Part shown: positions 1 through 13,900 of the stretch, piece by piece
Layout: the number at the start of each line of letters is the position of its first letter
Position numbering within the stretch: the stretch's first letter is position 1
From: Nemopilema nomurai
Lineage: Eukaryota > Cnidaria > Scyphozoa > Rhizostomeae > Rhizostomatidae
Direction: 5' to 3'
Assembly: GCA_003864495.1 (NCBI GenBank)
Contig: ML133480.1
Span: 705,449 to 769,448 of the forward strand
Length of the DNA: 64,000 bases
Program-made: the position numbers and the translations under genes
The notes under the pieces: generated by a model
Database searches by the model: none
Told to the model about the DNA's origin: nothing
What the model saw: only the letters and a program-made list of their open reading frames with translations

Positions 1-625
1 ACCCTGCATGGCGGCAGGAGGTTTGCTTTCGGAGTTTATCCATCTCCTAGCCAATGCCTAAATTAGGCGATAGCCTGCTTGGCAACAGGAGGTTTATTTT
101 CAGAGTTTCCTTCTCTTAGCCTTCACCCCAAGAGGCATCAGGGGGTTTATATTTGGAGTTTTCCTTCTCCTAGCCAATGCCTAAATTAGGCGATAGCCTG
201 CTTGGCAACAGGAGGTTTATTTTCAGAGTTTTCCTTCTCTTAGCCTTCGCCCTAAAAGGCAGCAGGGGGTTTATATTCGGATTTTTTCCTTCTCCTAGCC
301 AATGCCCAAATTAGGCGATACCCTGCATGGCGACAGGAGGTTTATTTTCAGAGTTTTCCTTCTCTTAGCCTTCGCCCTAAAAGGCAGCAGGGGGTTTATA
401 TTCGGAGTTTTCCTTCTCCTAGCCAATGCCCAATTAGGCGATACCCTGTATGGCGACAGGAGGTTTATTTTCGGAGTTTTCCTTCTCTTAGCCAATGCCC
501 AAATTAGGCGGTACCCTGTATGGCGACAGGAGGTTTTTTTATCGGAGTGTTCCTTCTCCTAGCCTTCGCCCTAAAAGGCAGCAGGGGATTTGGAATCAGA
601 GTTACCTTCTCCTAGCCTTTACCCT
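1..625. repeat. GC-richer minisatellite, left copy
   Basis: Tandem degenerate units alternate between a form of about 70 bp that starts near AATGCCCAAATTAGGCGATA and a form of about 54 bp that starts near TTCGCCCTAAAAGGCAGCAG. Each unit ends in a pyrimidine-rich stretch, TTTTCCTTCTCCTAGCC. The unit contains short self-complementary parts (GCCC...AGGC and CCTG...CAGG). Open frames across it on both strands are products of the repeat, not genes. The array runs off the left edge and is matched by 21245-22275. Confidence 0.9.
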
Positions 626-3600
626 GTGAGGCTCAGGGTTGCGTTCATGAAACAGGTAGTACTGGATTACATGGTACCAGTAGCAGGTATGCCTGACCTG
701 ACTCAAGTGTTTGAGCTGAATGCATTTTAGAGGCCAGTACGGGATGATCCATGCTTTGAATGTGGTGTTTCTCGAAAGGTATTCAATATGTTTTCATCAT
801 TATCTTGTAGTCGCCACGGTTAGACTGGTATCAAATTCCATTTTTCGCACTTTCTTGTTTCTGCAAAGAACAAGTGCAATGAACTGCATGTATGCCTTCT
901 CTGTACCCAACATCCACAAAATATGAGTTGTTAAAGATTTAACGTATAATAATATAAAAGTTGTCAATCTGCAGAAAAGTTGATAAGGTTCCAGAAACTT
1001 CTTGTGACATACCTTATGTTGTTAGCATGTGGCTATGAATGTTTGAAATAATTTTTGTCAAGGAGTTGCTTTGTGAGTGTAAGCAATAATTTGTTAACTT
1101 GAATATAATTGCAATCCAATGTAAATGTGAGAAACCTTTAGTGTGCCTATCAAAAAGGTTGAAACCATTATTTTTTATGCAGATATTGAGACAGTATAAA
1201 AGCATATTTGCCAAAATATAGAAAAAAACTTGTTTTAATGCACTTTCTGTTAGAGAGCAAGCTCAAATGACAGCAAAGAGCTCAACAGTCAAGCTTTTCT
1301 TGTGTTATGTATAGTTAGAGAAGGGATATTGTCTTTCACTCTAGCAAACATGCAATCATGCATTTTTATCTGAAGGTGATTGGATATGTGTGTGTGAGTG
1401 TGATTTACGTGATTTACTTCATTGGATATAAAACAAAACTAACAATATATACCTTACTGAAATAAGTTGACAAATCAAATTTGAAAAAACATAACAAAGA
1501 AAAGAAAAAATGTTTTCAGTTCTGAGTTTCAACTTTCTAAGTCAGTAGATAGGTACAGGCACTGCATCTCCTGTTGGGTCGATCCCATTTTCTATCGAAA
1601 TCTTGAAACTTTTTAGATTTGCTGCTGATTCTAGTTCACTAAGTAAATCATTTCAAATCTGGGGCTCAATAGATTTAGGACGTTTTGACCAAAGAAGTGG
1701 TTTGATTAGGCCTAAAATGGCAAAGTTGTTTGGATTGCTCAAAGAATAATTTGAAAAGCCTAATTGAAAAAACTCTGGACACAAGGTGGACTCAAATGAT
1801 TTTAAATAATTCTATACAAAGGAGTCGTTTTTGAGCAACGTGCATCGTGCAATTACCAGAGCTTAGAAGCAAATTATTACATGAACTTTTATGATAATTG
1901 TAGAGAAACCTAAAATGCTGGTGGCTTAAGAATCCAGTGAATAGCTATTCTCAAATATTTATTTTACTATCCATGTTACCAAAAACAACTTTCGGCTTGT
2001 AGAAGCATGGCTTTAATTTGCTAAGAGCATATTTGCAAGTCTTCTAAGAGTATATTTGCACCTTGTACTCCTTGTTTTTGCCACTAAATGGAAAAGTAGC
2101 TTCAATTGTTTGAAAAAGGCTCTTCACGGCACATTAGGAAATAGCTAAAGGGACTTTAATATTGGTTTTTATGAAGAAGCTCAATTAGAGCAAGCTATTT
2201 AGATACCTATTTTGTGATTTTTTGCCAGTTTCTTTTCGTTTGCTGCCATGACCGTTTCGTGCTTCATCGTTTTGTTGGCTAAGGACGTTTAACCAAGCTA
2301 GCCATTTCTGTTAGATGTTGATTTTGTCGGAATACGTACGCTGTGAAAGTGTCTGTTGGATGAGTTTGTGATATTTAGCACTAAAATGCATGATTGAAAA
2401 GACATGATGTTTTCAACGTTATACCGATTCAGATCTAAGGGGACCAGCGTTCTTCTTCGTTGCCCTGTTAATGTATTATTTTAATCAGTTTCCATTGTAA
2501 ATCTTACCTGTTAAGTTGGCTGGAGCTCCTTTCTGGATTGTTTTCTCCATAAGCTTCTCGGTGCCTTGCTTGTAGAATACTGACTGGAGCACCAAGTGGT
2601 GTTAGTGTCAAAGGCTTTGAATTTTGTGGCCTTTATGGCTAAAGCAATGATGGTATTTCAGTTTGCGAGTCATTAAACCACAAGGCGCCTCTCAGGAAAC
2701 TTTCTGCGTAAAATCGTTACTCTCATGTTCCGTTTTTAGAGCTTTGATTTGATTTGCTTTGAATCTTGAACTTGAAAAGTTTGCAAAATGTTTTGTTAAC
2801 TAATCTCTGCATTAAGATTGCCTGCAATTGTTACTTGTTTTAGTTTGTTTGACAAAAATGTTGTTTATTTTGGTCATGGAGTGATCTGTCTCTATTTGCA
2901 TTTCTAGTGTTACTAACGACAGTGGAGGGCATTACGGGGAGAAGTACAGAACGAGCGACCGCCCCGCCCCCAAAATGATCTTACACTGAAGATTTGCAAT
3001 TCAGGTTCAGAAAAGGTACCGTGACTTAATATCCCCTAGCATTCTTACTACATAGCTTTTTTTGAAGCTTTATTTTGAGGCGAGAGAGATTTGCTTTCAG
3101 CATAAGAAAACTTGCTTAAAGGTGACGCATTTGATTATCTCAGAGGATCATGTTAAAAAGCAATACAAAAGCAAACAAAAATTCCTGTTCATCAAGTTTA
3201 GTTGTTTTGCTAAAGAAAAAAACAGCTCTTGTCTTCTGCTACCCCGTTTTTAGGTATTTTCTAGATCAAGTGACTTCAGAATAGCTTGATTTATTGAGAG
3301 AATGCCTAGCCTAGATCTAAACGAATTTAAGAAATTGCGACCAAAGAAATTGCGATTGCACTAGAACTTCTTTCTGCTGTGAGAGTACTTGTTTTTGATA
3401 CTTTCAGGACTCTACGTAAGTTTGGGTGGAACTCTAAGTTGATTGCTTCCCAGGTTCACTACCAATTTAGGCTTGCTCAATTTCAGACTTGAGTGTTCGT
3501 CTGTCGATGGCATATCTAAAAGTTCAGTGCCTGAGACAGACTGGCCTTGCATGCTAATGTTCATGGAGGTCAGATTCGCGCATGACTCTTTTAGGTGTTC

Positions 3601-5400
3601 TCCTTCACAGTGCCCTGCGTGCTACTCAAGCACGCTACTCCGCATTCGAATCACAGAACTCTTTAAATGTCAGTTCTATTTCACCGATCGGGTTGACAAT
3701 AAAAAAATATCAAACAAGAAAAACACAAAATAAAAATATTTTCCAAGCGTATCACATACTCTCATGAAGGTAGTTTATGGGTATTCAAAGGTGAACACGT
3801 TCTCTTTTGGTTTCTCTTTTGGTTTCTCTTTTGGTAAAGAACGTTCCTCAAGACCAGCCCTGAAGGGTGGGCTCAAATACCTGATAATTTAGCCCGCAAT
3901 CGTTTTTGCAATTTGTTGGAACTTAAAAGCAGTTATCAGCCCTTCTGAAAGATAAATTCTTTTTCGAACATAACTATAAGGTTGGTGAGCAAACGTGAAA
4001 ATAATTCGATTCATTACGCGCTTTTGAAAGAACTTTTATTTGAGCTTTAATTTGTTACAAGGCAATGTTAACTTGGCCTTTTTAACGACTGTATCATTGC
4101 ATTTGATTGTGTTTTTGGTTGATATTGCCCCATTTTTTATGGGGACTAAACTATTTTCATTAAATGTAATGCACGAATTTTTTAAAAAAAGTCGCCAATT
4201 TGATTGTTTCAAGCTGTGTAACCAAGGCTGCTTCAAGTTGAGCTCGATGCTTGTAGCCAAGAGTAGTGGCTACTGCACGGATGTGTTCCACTAACGCTTC
4301 TTATGCCAGGCAGAAGAACAAGAAAGGAATCCACGTTTTTCAGTGTTTTTACGTCGTTAAATACTCGTGCTCAATGTTTAAAAAATAACACGATAAAGAA
4401 AGGGAAAATCAGATAGCACTATTGATTTAAAGAAAGGTCTTACCTGAATTTGGCATTGTTTGGAATTGAAGACCTCAGCAATAGGCAGGGAAATGATTCA
4501 AGCCTTCTCATCAGCATTAAGTCGAAAAGGTTGTTGTTTATCATTGCTTTTGGGGTTGTGCGCAGATCCGTGTATCAATATAGCATGACTGTCTCATTAA
4601 ATCGTTGCGATGATAGGTTCAACAAACATTGATACCAACAATAAATTACAATTCAAGTATTTTTCCAGAAAGAGGCACAGGTAGGAACAATGAGTTGATT
4701 TTTGATAATTTAAATACTTAAAAATATACAAGTTTGGACAATATTGAAAAATTCATGAAAGCACAAATATTGGTTATTGGGCAATGGCAGGGTGGGTAAT
4801 CGAAAGATTGTATTATTTGAAGAAAATCTAGAGCTGATATTTCAAAGCAGTCTGCTGCCAATATATTTTTACGTATAGTTAAGGTCCGAGGTGAGTGGGG
4901 GGGGGGGGGGTGGAGGGTTTCGGGGTAGCTTACGGACTAGTTGTCTATCGTCGAAATAATGCTCGGTTTTTCTACAATATTTGCTTTATCTACCATTATG
5001 AATACAAGTTTCTGCTTACATTTTATCAACAAGAAAAGATATGATTGAAAAGTAAACATGGAAAGTAGATCCTCATGCTAGAAACGTAAGACATACTAGT
5101 ACTTGAGAATTAGAAAAGATTGATTAAAAAGGCACTTATAGTGCAGAGACTAGATAGAATCATTGCGAAAGCTATGCAGTATTTGAGGATAAATAGAACA
5201 TCAATCATTTATAGTTTAAGATTGAAAGATAATATTGGCAGTTTTTCTTTGATAAAGTTTCAATTGGAAAACATTTCAATCAGAACAAAAACTTCTATTA
5301 GATAATATTCGGGACAGCATCGAAGGATAGAATTGTGAATGCAATATCAAAACTTTGTAAACTAAGTAGTAAAAAACATCAATAGTAGATATTTTAAAAT
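626..5400. other. Duplicated non-coding stretch, copy A
   Basis: No gene was recognised. The stretch holds three 12-bp tandem units (TTTCTCTTTTGG, near 3800-3836; only two in copy B near 25471-25495) and a run of 12 G near 4898-4909 inside a G-rich segment that could fold as a quadruplex. Small open frames are not conserved as frames between the two copies. Confidence 0.6.
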
Positions 5401-8400
5401 TAAAAAACTACGATAAATAACTTACGTTTGATGGACAGCCAGTTGGTGGGCACCTTGAGATGAAACAAGAAAATGTTAGATGACCATTGTGACATCTAAT
5501 GGTGCCTTAGTTGTAGAAAGAGCATCAATCGTCAATATTTTCAAATTAGAAAACTACGATAAATAACTTACGTTTGATGGAAAGCCAGTTGGAGGGCACC
5601 TTTTGATAAAACAAGAAAATTGTTAGATAATCATTTTGACATTTATTGGTGACTTATTTGTAAATAGAGTATTAATCGCCAATATTTTAAGATTAGAAAA
5701 CTACAATAAATAACTTACGTTTGATGAAAGGCCAGTTGGAGGGCACCTTCAGATGAAACAAGAAAATTAATAGATAATCATTGTGACATTTATTGGTGAC
5801 TTAGTTGTAAATAGAGTATTAATCGTCAATATTTTAAGGTTAGAAAACTACGATAAATAACTTACGTTTGATGGAAAGCCAGTTGGAGGTCAACTTTCGA
5901 TCAAACAAGAAAATTGTCAGATAGTCATTCTGACATCTGTTCGTGACTTGGTTGTAAATAGAGCATCAATCGTCAATATTTTAAGATTAGAAAACTACGA
6001 TAAATATTTTACGTTTGATGGAAAGCCAGTTGGAGGGCACCTTGAGATAAAACAAGAAAATTGTTCGATAATCATTGTGACATTTATTGGTGCCTTAGTC
6101 GTAAATAGAGAATCAATCGTAAATATATTAAGATTAGAAAACTACGATAAATAACTTACGTTTGATTGAAAGCTAGTTGGAGGGCACCTTTCGATAAAAC
6201 AAGAAAATTGTTAGATAATCATTGTGATATGTATTGGTGACTTAGTTTTAAATAGAGCATCAATCGTCAATATTTTAAGATTAGAAAACTACGATAAATA
6301 ACTTACGTTTGATGAAAGGCCAGTTGGAGGGCACCCTGGGATGAAAGAAGAAAATTGTTAGATAATCATTGTGACATCTAATGGTTACTTAGTTGTAAAT
6401 AGAGCATCCATGGTCAATATTTTAAAATTAGAAAACTGCGATAAAGAACTTACGTTTGATGAAAGGCCAGTTGGATGGCACCTTTCGATGAAACAAGAAA
6501 ATTGTTAGATAATCATTGTGACATCTAATGGTTACTTAGTTGTAAATAGAGCATCCATGGTCAATATTTTAAAATTAGAAAACTGCGATAAAGAACTTAC
6601 GTTTGATGAAAGGCCAGTTGGATGGCACCTTTCGATGAAACAAGAAAATTATTAGATAATCATTGTGACATCTGTTGGTGACTTAGTTGTAAAAAGAGCA
6701 TCAATCGTCAATATTTTAAGATTAGAAAACTACGATAAATAACTTACGTTTGATGAGAGGACAGTTGGAGGGCACCTTAAGATGAAAGAAGAAAATTATT
6801 AGATAATCATTGTGACATCTATTGGTGACTTAGTTGTAAATTGAGCATCAATCGTCAATACTTTAAGATTAGAAAGCTACGATAATTAACTTACGTTTCA
6901 TGAAAGGTCAGATAGTGGGGACATTGAGATAAAACAAGAAAATTGTTAGATAATCATTGTGACATCTATTGGTGACCTATTTGTAAATAGAGCATCAATG
7001 ATCAACATTTTAAAATTAGAAAACTACGATAATTAACTTACGTGTAACCAAAGGCCAGTTAAAGGTTACCTTGAAATGAAACAAGAAAATTGTTGGATGA
7101 CCATTCTGACATCTGTTGGTGACTTGGTTGCAAATAGAGCATCCATGGTCAATATTTTAAAATTGGAAAACTACGATAAATAACTTACGTTTGATGGAAA
7201 GCAAGTTGTAGGGCACCTTTCGATCAAACAAGAAAATTGTTAGATAATAATTGTGACATCTATTGGTGACTTATTTGTAAATAGAGCATCAATCGTCAAT
7301 ATTTTAAGATTAGAAAACTACAATAAATAACTTACGTTTGATGAAAGGCCAGTTGGAGGGCACCTTTCGATAAAACAAGAAAATTGTTAGATAATCATTG
7401 TGACATTTATTGGTGCTTTAGTCGTAAATAGAGAATCAATCGTAAATATATTAAGATTAGAAAACTACGATAAATAACTTACGTTTGATTGAAAGCCAGT
7501 TGGAGGGCACCTTTCGATAAAACAAGAAAATTGTTAGATAATCATTGTGATATGTATTGGTGACTTAGTTTTAAATAGAGCATCAATCGTCAATATTTTA
7601 AGATTAGAAAACTACGATAAATAACTTACGTTTGATGAAAGGCCAGTTGGAGGGCACCCTGGGATGAAAGAAGAAAATTGTTAGATAATCATTGTGACAT
7701 CTAATGGTTACTTAGTTGTAAATAGAGCATCCATGGTCAATATTTTAAGATTAGAAAACTACGATAAATAACTTACGTTTGATGAGAGGACAGTTGGAGG
7801 GCACCTTAAGATGAAAGAAGAAAATTATTAGATAATCATTGTGACATCTATTGGTGACTTAGTTGTAAATTGAGCATCAATCGTCAATACTTTAAGATTA
7901 GAAAGCTACGATAATTAACTTACGTTTCATGAAAGGTCAGATAGTGGGGACATTGAGATAAAACAAGAAAATTGTTAGATAATCATTGTGACATCTATTG
8001 GTGACCTATTTGTAAATAGAGCATCAATGATCAACATTTTAAAATTAGAAAACTACGATAATTAACTTACGTGTAACCAAAGGCCAGTTGGAGGGCACCT
8101 TTCGATAAAACAAGAAAATTGTTAGATAATCATTGTGACATTTATTGGTGCTTTAGTCGTAAATAGAGAATCAATCGTAAATATATTAAGATTAGAAAAC
8201 TACGATAAATAACTTACGTTTGATTGAAAGCCAGTTGGAGGGCACCTTTCGATAAAACAAGAAAATTGTTAGATAATCATTGTGATATGTATTGGTGACT
8301 TAGTTTTAAATAGAGCATCAATCGTCAATATTTTAGGATTAGAAAACTACGATAAATAACTTACGTTTGATGAAAGGCCAGTTGGAGGGCACCCTGGGAT

Positions 8401-10970
8401 GAAAGAAGAAAATTGTTAGATAATCATTGTGACATCTAATGGTTACTTAGTTGTAAATAGAGCATCCATGGTCAATATTTTAAAATTAGAAAACTGCGAT
8501 AAAGAACTTACGTTTGATGAAAGGCCAGTTGGATGGCACCTTTCGATGAAACAAGAAAATTGTTAGATAATCATTGTGACATCTAATGGTTACTTAGTTG
8601 TAAATAGAGCATCCATGGTCAATATTTTAAAATTAGAAAACTGCGATAAAGAACTTACGTTTGATGAAAGGCCAGTTGGATGGCACCTTTCGATGAAACA
8701 AGAAAATTATTAGATAATCATTGTGACATCTGTTGGTGACTTAGTTGTAAATAGAGCATCAATCGTCAATATTTTAAGATTAGAAAACTACGATAAATAA
8801 CTTACGTTTGATGAGAGGACAGTTGGAGGGCACCTTAAGATGAAAGAAGAAAATTATTAGATAATCATTGTGACATCTATTGGTGACTTAGTTGTAAATT
8901 GAGCATCAATCGTCAATACTTTAAGATTAGAAAGCTACGATAATTAACTTACGTTTCATGAAAGGTCAGATAGTGGGGACATTGAGATAAAACAAGAAAA
9001 TTGTTAGATAATCATTGTGACATCTATTGGTGACCTATTTGTAAATAGAGCATCAATGATCAACATTTTAAAATTAGAAAACTACGATAATTAACTTACG
9101 TGTAACCAAAGGCCAGTTAAAGGTTACCTTGAAATGAACAAGAAAATTGTTGATGACCATTCTGTGACATCTTGGTGACTTAGTTGCAAATAGAGCATCA
9201 ATGGTCAATATTTAAATTGGAAAACTACGAAATAACTTACGTTTGATGAAAGGCCAGTTGAGGGCACCTTCGATAAACAAGAAAATTGTTAGATAATCAT
9301 TGTGACATCTATTGGTGACTTATTGTAAATAGAGCATCAATCGTCAATATTTTAAGATTAGAAAACTACAATAAATAACTTACGTTTGATGAAAGGCCAG
9401 TTGGAGGGCACCTTTCGACAAAACAAGAAAATTGTTAGATAATCATTGTGACATTATTGGTGACTTAGTTGTAAATAGAGCATCAATCGTAAATATATTA
9501 AGATTAGAAAACTACGATAAATAACTTACGTTTGATGAAAGGCCAGTTGGAGGGCACCTTGAGATAAAACAAGAAAATTGTTAGATAATCATTGTGATAT
9601 GTATTGGTGACTTAGTTTAAATAGAGCATCAATCGTCAATTTTAAGATTGAAAACTACGATAAATAACTTACGTTTGATGAAAGGCCAGTTGGAGGGCAC
9701 CTGGATGAAAGAAGAAAATTGTTAGATAATCATTGTGACATCTATGGTACTTAGTTGTAAATAGAGCATCATGTCAATATTTAAAATTAGAAAACTACGA
9801 TAAATAACTTACGTTTGATGAAAGGCCAGTTGGATGGCACCTTGATGAAACAAGAAAATTGTTAGATAATCATTGTGACATCTGTTGGTGACTTAGTTGT
9901 AAATAGAGCATCAATCGTCAATATTTTAAGATTAGAAAACTACGATAAATAACTTACGTTTGATGAAGGCAGTTGGAGGGCACCTTAAGATGAAACAAGA
10001 AAATTATTAGATAATCATTGTGACATCTATTGGTGACTTAGTTGTAAATGAGCATCAATCGTCAATATTTTAAGATTAGAAACTACGATAAATAACTTAC
10101 GTTTGATGAAAGGCCAGATGGGGGCATTGAGATAAAACAAGAAAATTGTTAGATAATCATTGTGACATCTATTGGTGACTTAGTTGTAAATAGAGCATCA
10201 ATGTCAATTTTAAGATTAGAAAACTACGATAATAACTTACGTTTCATGAAACGTCAGATAGTGGGGACATTGAGATAAAACAAGAAAATTGTTAGATAAT
10301 CATTGTGACATCTATTGGTGACCTATTTGTAAATAGAGCATCAATGTCAACATTTAAAATTAGAAAACTACGATAATTAACTTACGTGTAACCAAAGGCC
10401 AGTTAAAGGTTACCTTGAAATGAAACAAGAAAATTGTTAGATGATCATTGTGACATCTGTTGGTGACTTGGTTGCAAATAGAGCATCATCGTCAATATTT
10501 TAAATTGGAAAACTACGATAAATAACTTACGTTTGATGAAAGCAGTTGAGGGCACCTTCGATCAAACAAGAAAATTGTTAGATAATAATTGTGACATCTA
10601 TTGGTGACTTATTGTAAATAGAGCATCAATCGTCAATATTTTAAGATTAGAAAACTACAATAAATAACTTACGTTTGATGAAAGGCCAGTTGGAGGGCAC
10701 CTTGATATGAAACAAGAAAATGATTAGAATATCATTGTGACGTCTATTGGTGACTTAGTTGTAAAAAGAGCATCAATCGTCAACATTTTAAATTAGAAAA
10801 CTGCGATAAATAACCTACGTTTGATGAAAGGTCAGTTACAGGGCACCTTGAGATGGAACAAGAAAATTGTTAGATAATCATTGTAACATCTAATGGTGAC
10901 TTGGTTGTAAATTGAGCATCAATAGTCAATATTTAAAATTTAAAACTACGATAACGAACCTACGGTTGAT
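5400..10970. repeat. 147-bp satellite array, copy A (about 38 units)
   Basis: A tandem array whose units can be phased on the conserved string AACTTACGT. Counting these marks gives an exact 147-bp step from 5714 to 9095 (24 marks with no net length change). From 9095 to the end each unit is 140-146 bp because of scattered small deletions. Block-level duplication is visible: the variant reading CACCCTGGGATGAAAG follows marks 6302, 7625 and 8360, and the variant TTACGTGTAACCAAAG follows 7037, 8066 and 9095. The frames are closed by stop codons, so the array is not protein coding. On the minus strand each unit shows a splice-acceptor-like and a splice-donor-like signal (see findings). Confidence 0.95.
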
Positions 10971-13900
10971 GGAGGACACTTTGAACAGGAGGAAAGGATT
11001 GGCAGGTAATCATTGTAACACCTGCTTGAGGCTTAGAACATGAACAGTTAATATACATAAGTTATGAAAATACGATCACGTCTGAATATTAACGGTATTT
11101 CAAATATGATAGATATGTAATTTTTAATAATAATGTTGGACCATAATAGTTGCTGGTTAAAAAATGATGAATGTGATATACAAGGAGAGTGATTTAATGA
11201 AATCTGGTGTCTGAATTGCCTTTTTGATTTGGTGTATAATCGTTGAATGGATAGGTGACTTGTTAAAGCACGATAGAGTCTTATCAAACTAATTTTTTAA
11301 TTGACGTCTTCAGAGGAAAATGAAGAAATGCACCGAGGGAATTTAGTCATGTTTGTTGAACCTTTTTTCATAGTTTCATTTTCCCGAAATTGGCTTAATG
11401 GTTAAGAATATAAATAATGGTTTAGGCATTATAATTTTTAACCGTTTATTTGGTGCTGAAAAGAATGGTCGTTTTTTATATCAGTCCTAGGAGCATGCGC
11501 AATATGCACCGAAAATTTGGACCTTTGAGATGGATTGTGTTAGGAAGCATTTCAGTTATAGAACTGAATCACTTGTATGAATTTATGTATGTGACCAATT
11601 TCTGTAGCTTCCCGCCTATAAGAAACAACATTTTATACTTCAGACCTGATACGTTTATATTATGAAATAAATTATACTTTTACAATCAGGTTAATGTTTC
11701 TTATAAGAAAAATCACATTATACTATAGTCCATCTACTCAGACACATGCTCAATGATTGTGATAAATATACTATTTTTGATCTGTATTTGAATACATTAC
11801 CCTGATTGTAAAGTGTATGAATACAAGCCAAAACATTTGTTCAAACACGGTAGTGTGTCGATTCCTGTAATATATCCAATGTAATGTGTCCTTGGAACAC
11901 GCTCTCTACTTTGGTTATAAATGCGACCAACGCCCCTGTTATATGTTGACATTAAGAGAAAAGAATTACCACAATTATGGTACCACAATTGGCAAATGAC
12001 ATCCTACTGGCGATAGAAAGATGACATTCGGATTCTCAAAATTCTGTGACCTCTTATACAGTGACTGTCACCCTTTTACTTAGGCTTTCCAGGAGAGACT
12101 AGCACCCTAATTGATATTAAAACTTTGCTTGTGGTAGAATGAGGGAAGCTTACTATGGCGTGCTTTATACCAAATGAATTTTCGTCTTAGTATATTAAAT
12201 GTGATATGTGTTAGATTTTTATCAGAGGAATTCAACACAAACACGTGAATACTTTTAAACCACGCCCTTTTGTAAAAAGTTGCATATTTCATTTCAACGG
12301 ACGGACAAAATAAGCAAAGAGGCTTTACTCCTAAAGAACATCCCTTCAACCCCCAACCATTGTAGAACAACATACTCATAGATAAAAGCAGTCTTGTGCC
12401 ATTTGAAGCTTCATGATGCCTTAATAATATCAGAGCATGCTCCCAATTCGTGAATCAAGATATGGTAAAAGTTTTATGTTCTGCCCCGTGTTATGGACTC
12501 CCTATGGACACCATTGTTTGAGTATCTAATTATTGTATATCGGACTAGCCGAGTGAAGGTTGATGTTATGTTCAAGAGATATACAAGGAGTTTCTTTCCC
12601 GATCTTTACACTTACTTGCGGGCCAACATAAGATATAATACCCCGTGCACACGTGTCACAGCAGAAACATCATAAGGAGGCAACGGAAAGTACCTAAACC
12701 TTGACACGAGCAAAACTGTTTCCAAACTTTGTTTGAAGAAAATTACAGTGAACAGGTTGGAAGAATATCGCAATGGCTGTCGAAGCACGGTCTTGAAGAG
12801 TAACTAATACGGTAATAGAATTCTTAATATTTATAGTACCTTTTAGCATTTCAGGGTGCTCAGTGAGCAATAATAGGATTTCTATAAACGCAGTTGACTG
12901 GTCGAGTTGGCTGTGCATGGCAAGAGGCGGATCCAGAGAAGGGGGGCAGTAGATAACAGAGGTGTGGAAAATTTTCAAAATTTGATGACGAGTGTAGACT
13001 TGATACAACAACATCCGAATCTTACTCCTGATAGAACAACCCCTATTAGCGTAAATTGCTCAAAAGCAGTTGCACGAAAGAAATACTAATAATCTTAACA
13101 CAGGTATCTTGAAAGTTTTCTCTTTAATCTGAAAATTTGGTACCTGGAAATTTCTATTCGATTTTCCTTGGGATAACGGTCTAAAACCCCTTTTTCCATA
13201 CTTTGCTCCGTCACTTTGGCTCGAGCTGAGTTTTTTCATTTTCCCTTCGGGCTTTTTCTCTCCAAGAGAGCTCTCTTCAAAAGGGGCACCAGACCATCTT
13301 CAGCTAAGTGAATAGAGGGCAAATGATATTCCTGAATAGCAGCCTAAATTTCAAGTTTCTTGATAATTAAGTGAGTCGAGAGAAATGGTAAGAAAATGAT
13401 GCCTTATAGATTTATTATAGGTGTCCTTTTGGGAAAAACTCGCTGATGGTGACTCTTTTCCTTTGCCCTTCTTACTATGTTGCCATTAATGACATGAGCA
13501 TGTGGGCTATTCGCTGTTCAAAGAACTTTGTTCCACTATAGATTGTATGACTGCAAGTGATCTATTTTTGCGGATACTTCGAGCATCCTGTTGATCAAAC
13601 CATACTATCAATTTTCAAAAATTCATACCAAACAAAGAGAAAGCCAGGAGAGCATTAGATGGGAAGGCCGAGAAAGGAGACAATCAAAGACTTACTTGTT
13701 TCTATAAGTATGCTGTTAGCAATGCTGAATTTACCCCCAGCTGAAACATATTCGTGTCTATGTTGTTTCCTTCGTTTTCAACCATAAATTTCGATGAAAA
13801 ACCCAAAGTTTCCACAATTTTGAGCACTTTCAGACCTGTCTTCGAAAAAGTGGATTAAGTGCCTAGCCCAATGGCTATACAATCCTAGAATAAGGCGAAA

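Noticed and set aside
302..562. Open frame across the left minisatellite, and similar frames at 21822-22374 on both strands
   Set aside because: They arise from repetition of one unit without internal stops. The same unit is open on both strands and in shifted phases, and it varies by indels between copies.
5948..6154. Frame across two 147-bp units with a repeated peptide
   Set aside because: Open only because one unit has ATATTTTACG in place of the usual in-frame TAA; all neighbouring units are closed.
5400..10970. CRISPR-like or clustered repeat array
   Set aside because: Units are directly adjacent with no unique spacers, and the surrounding genes are spliced animal genes.
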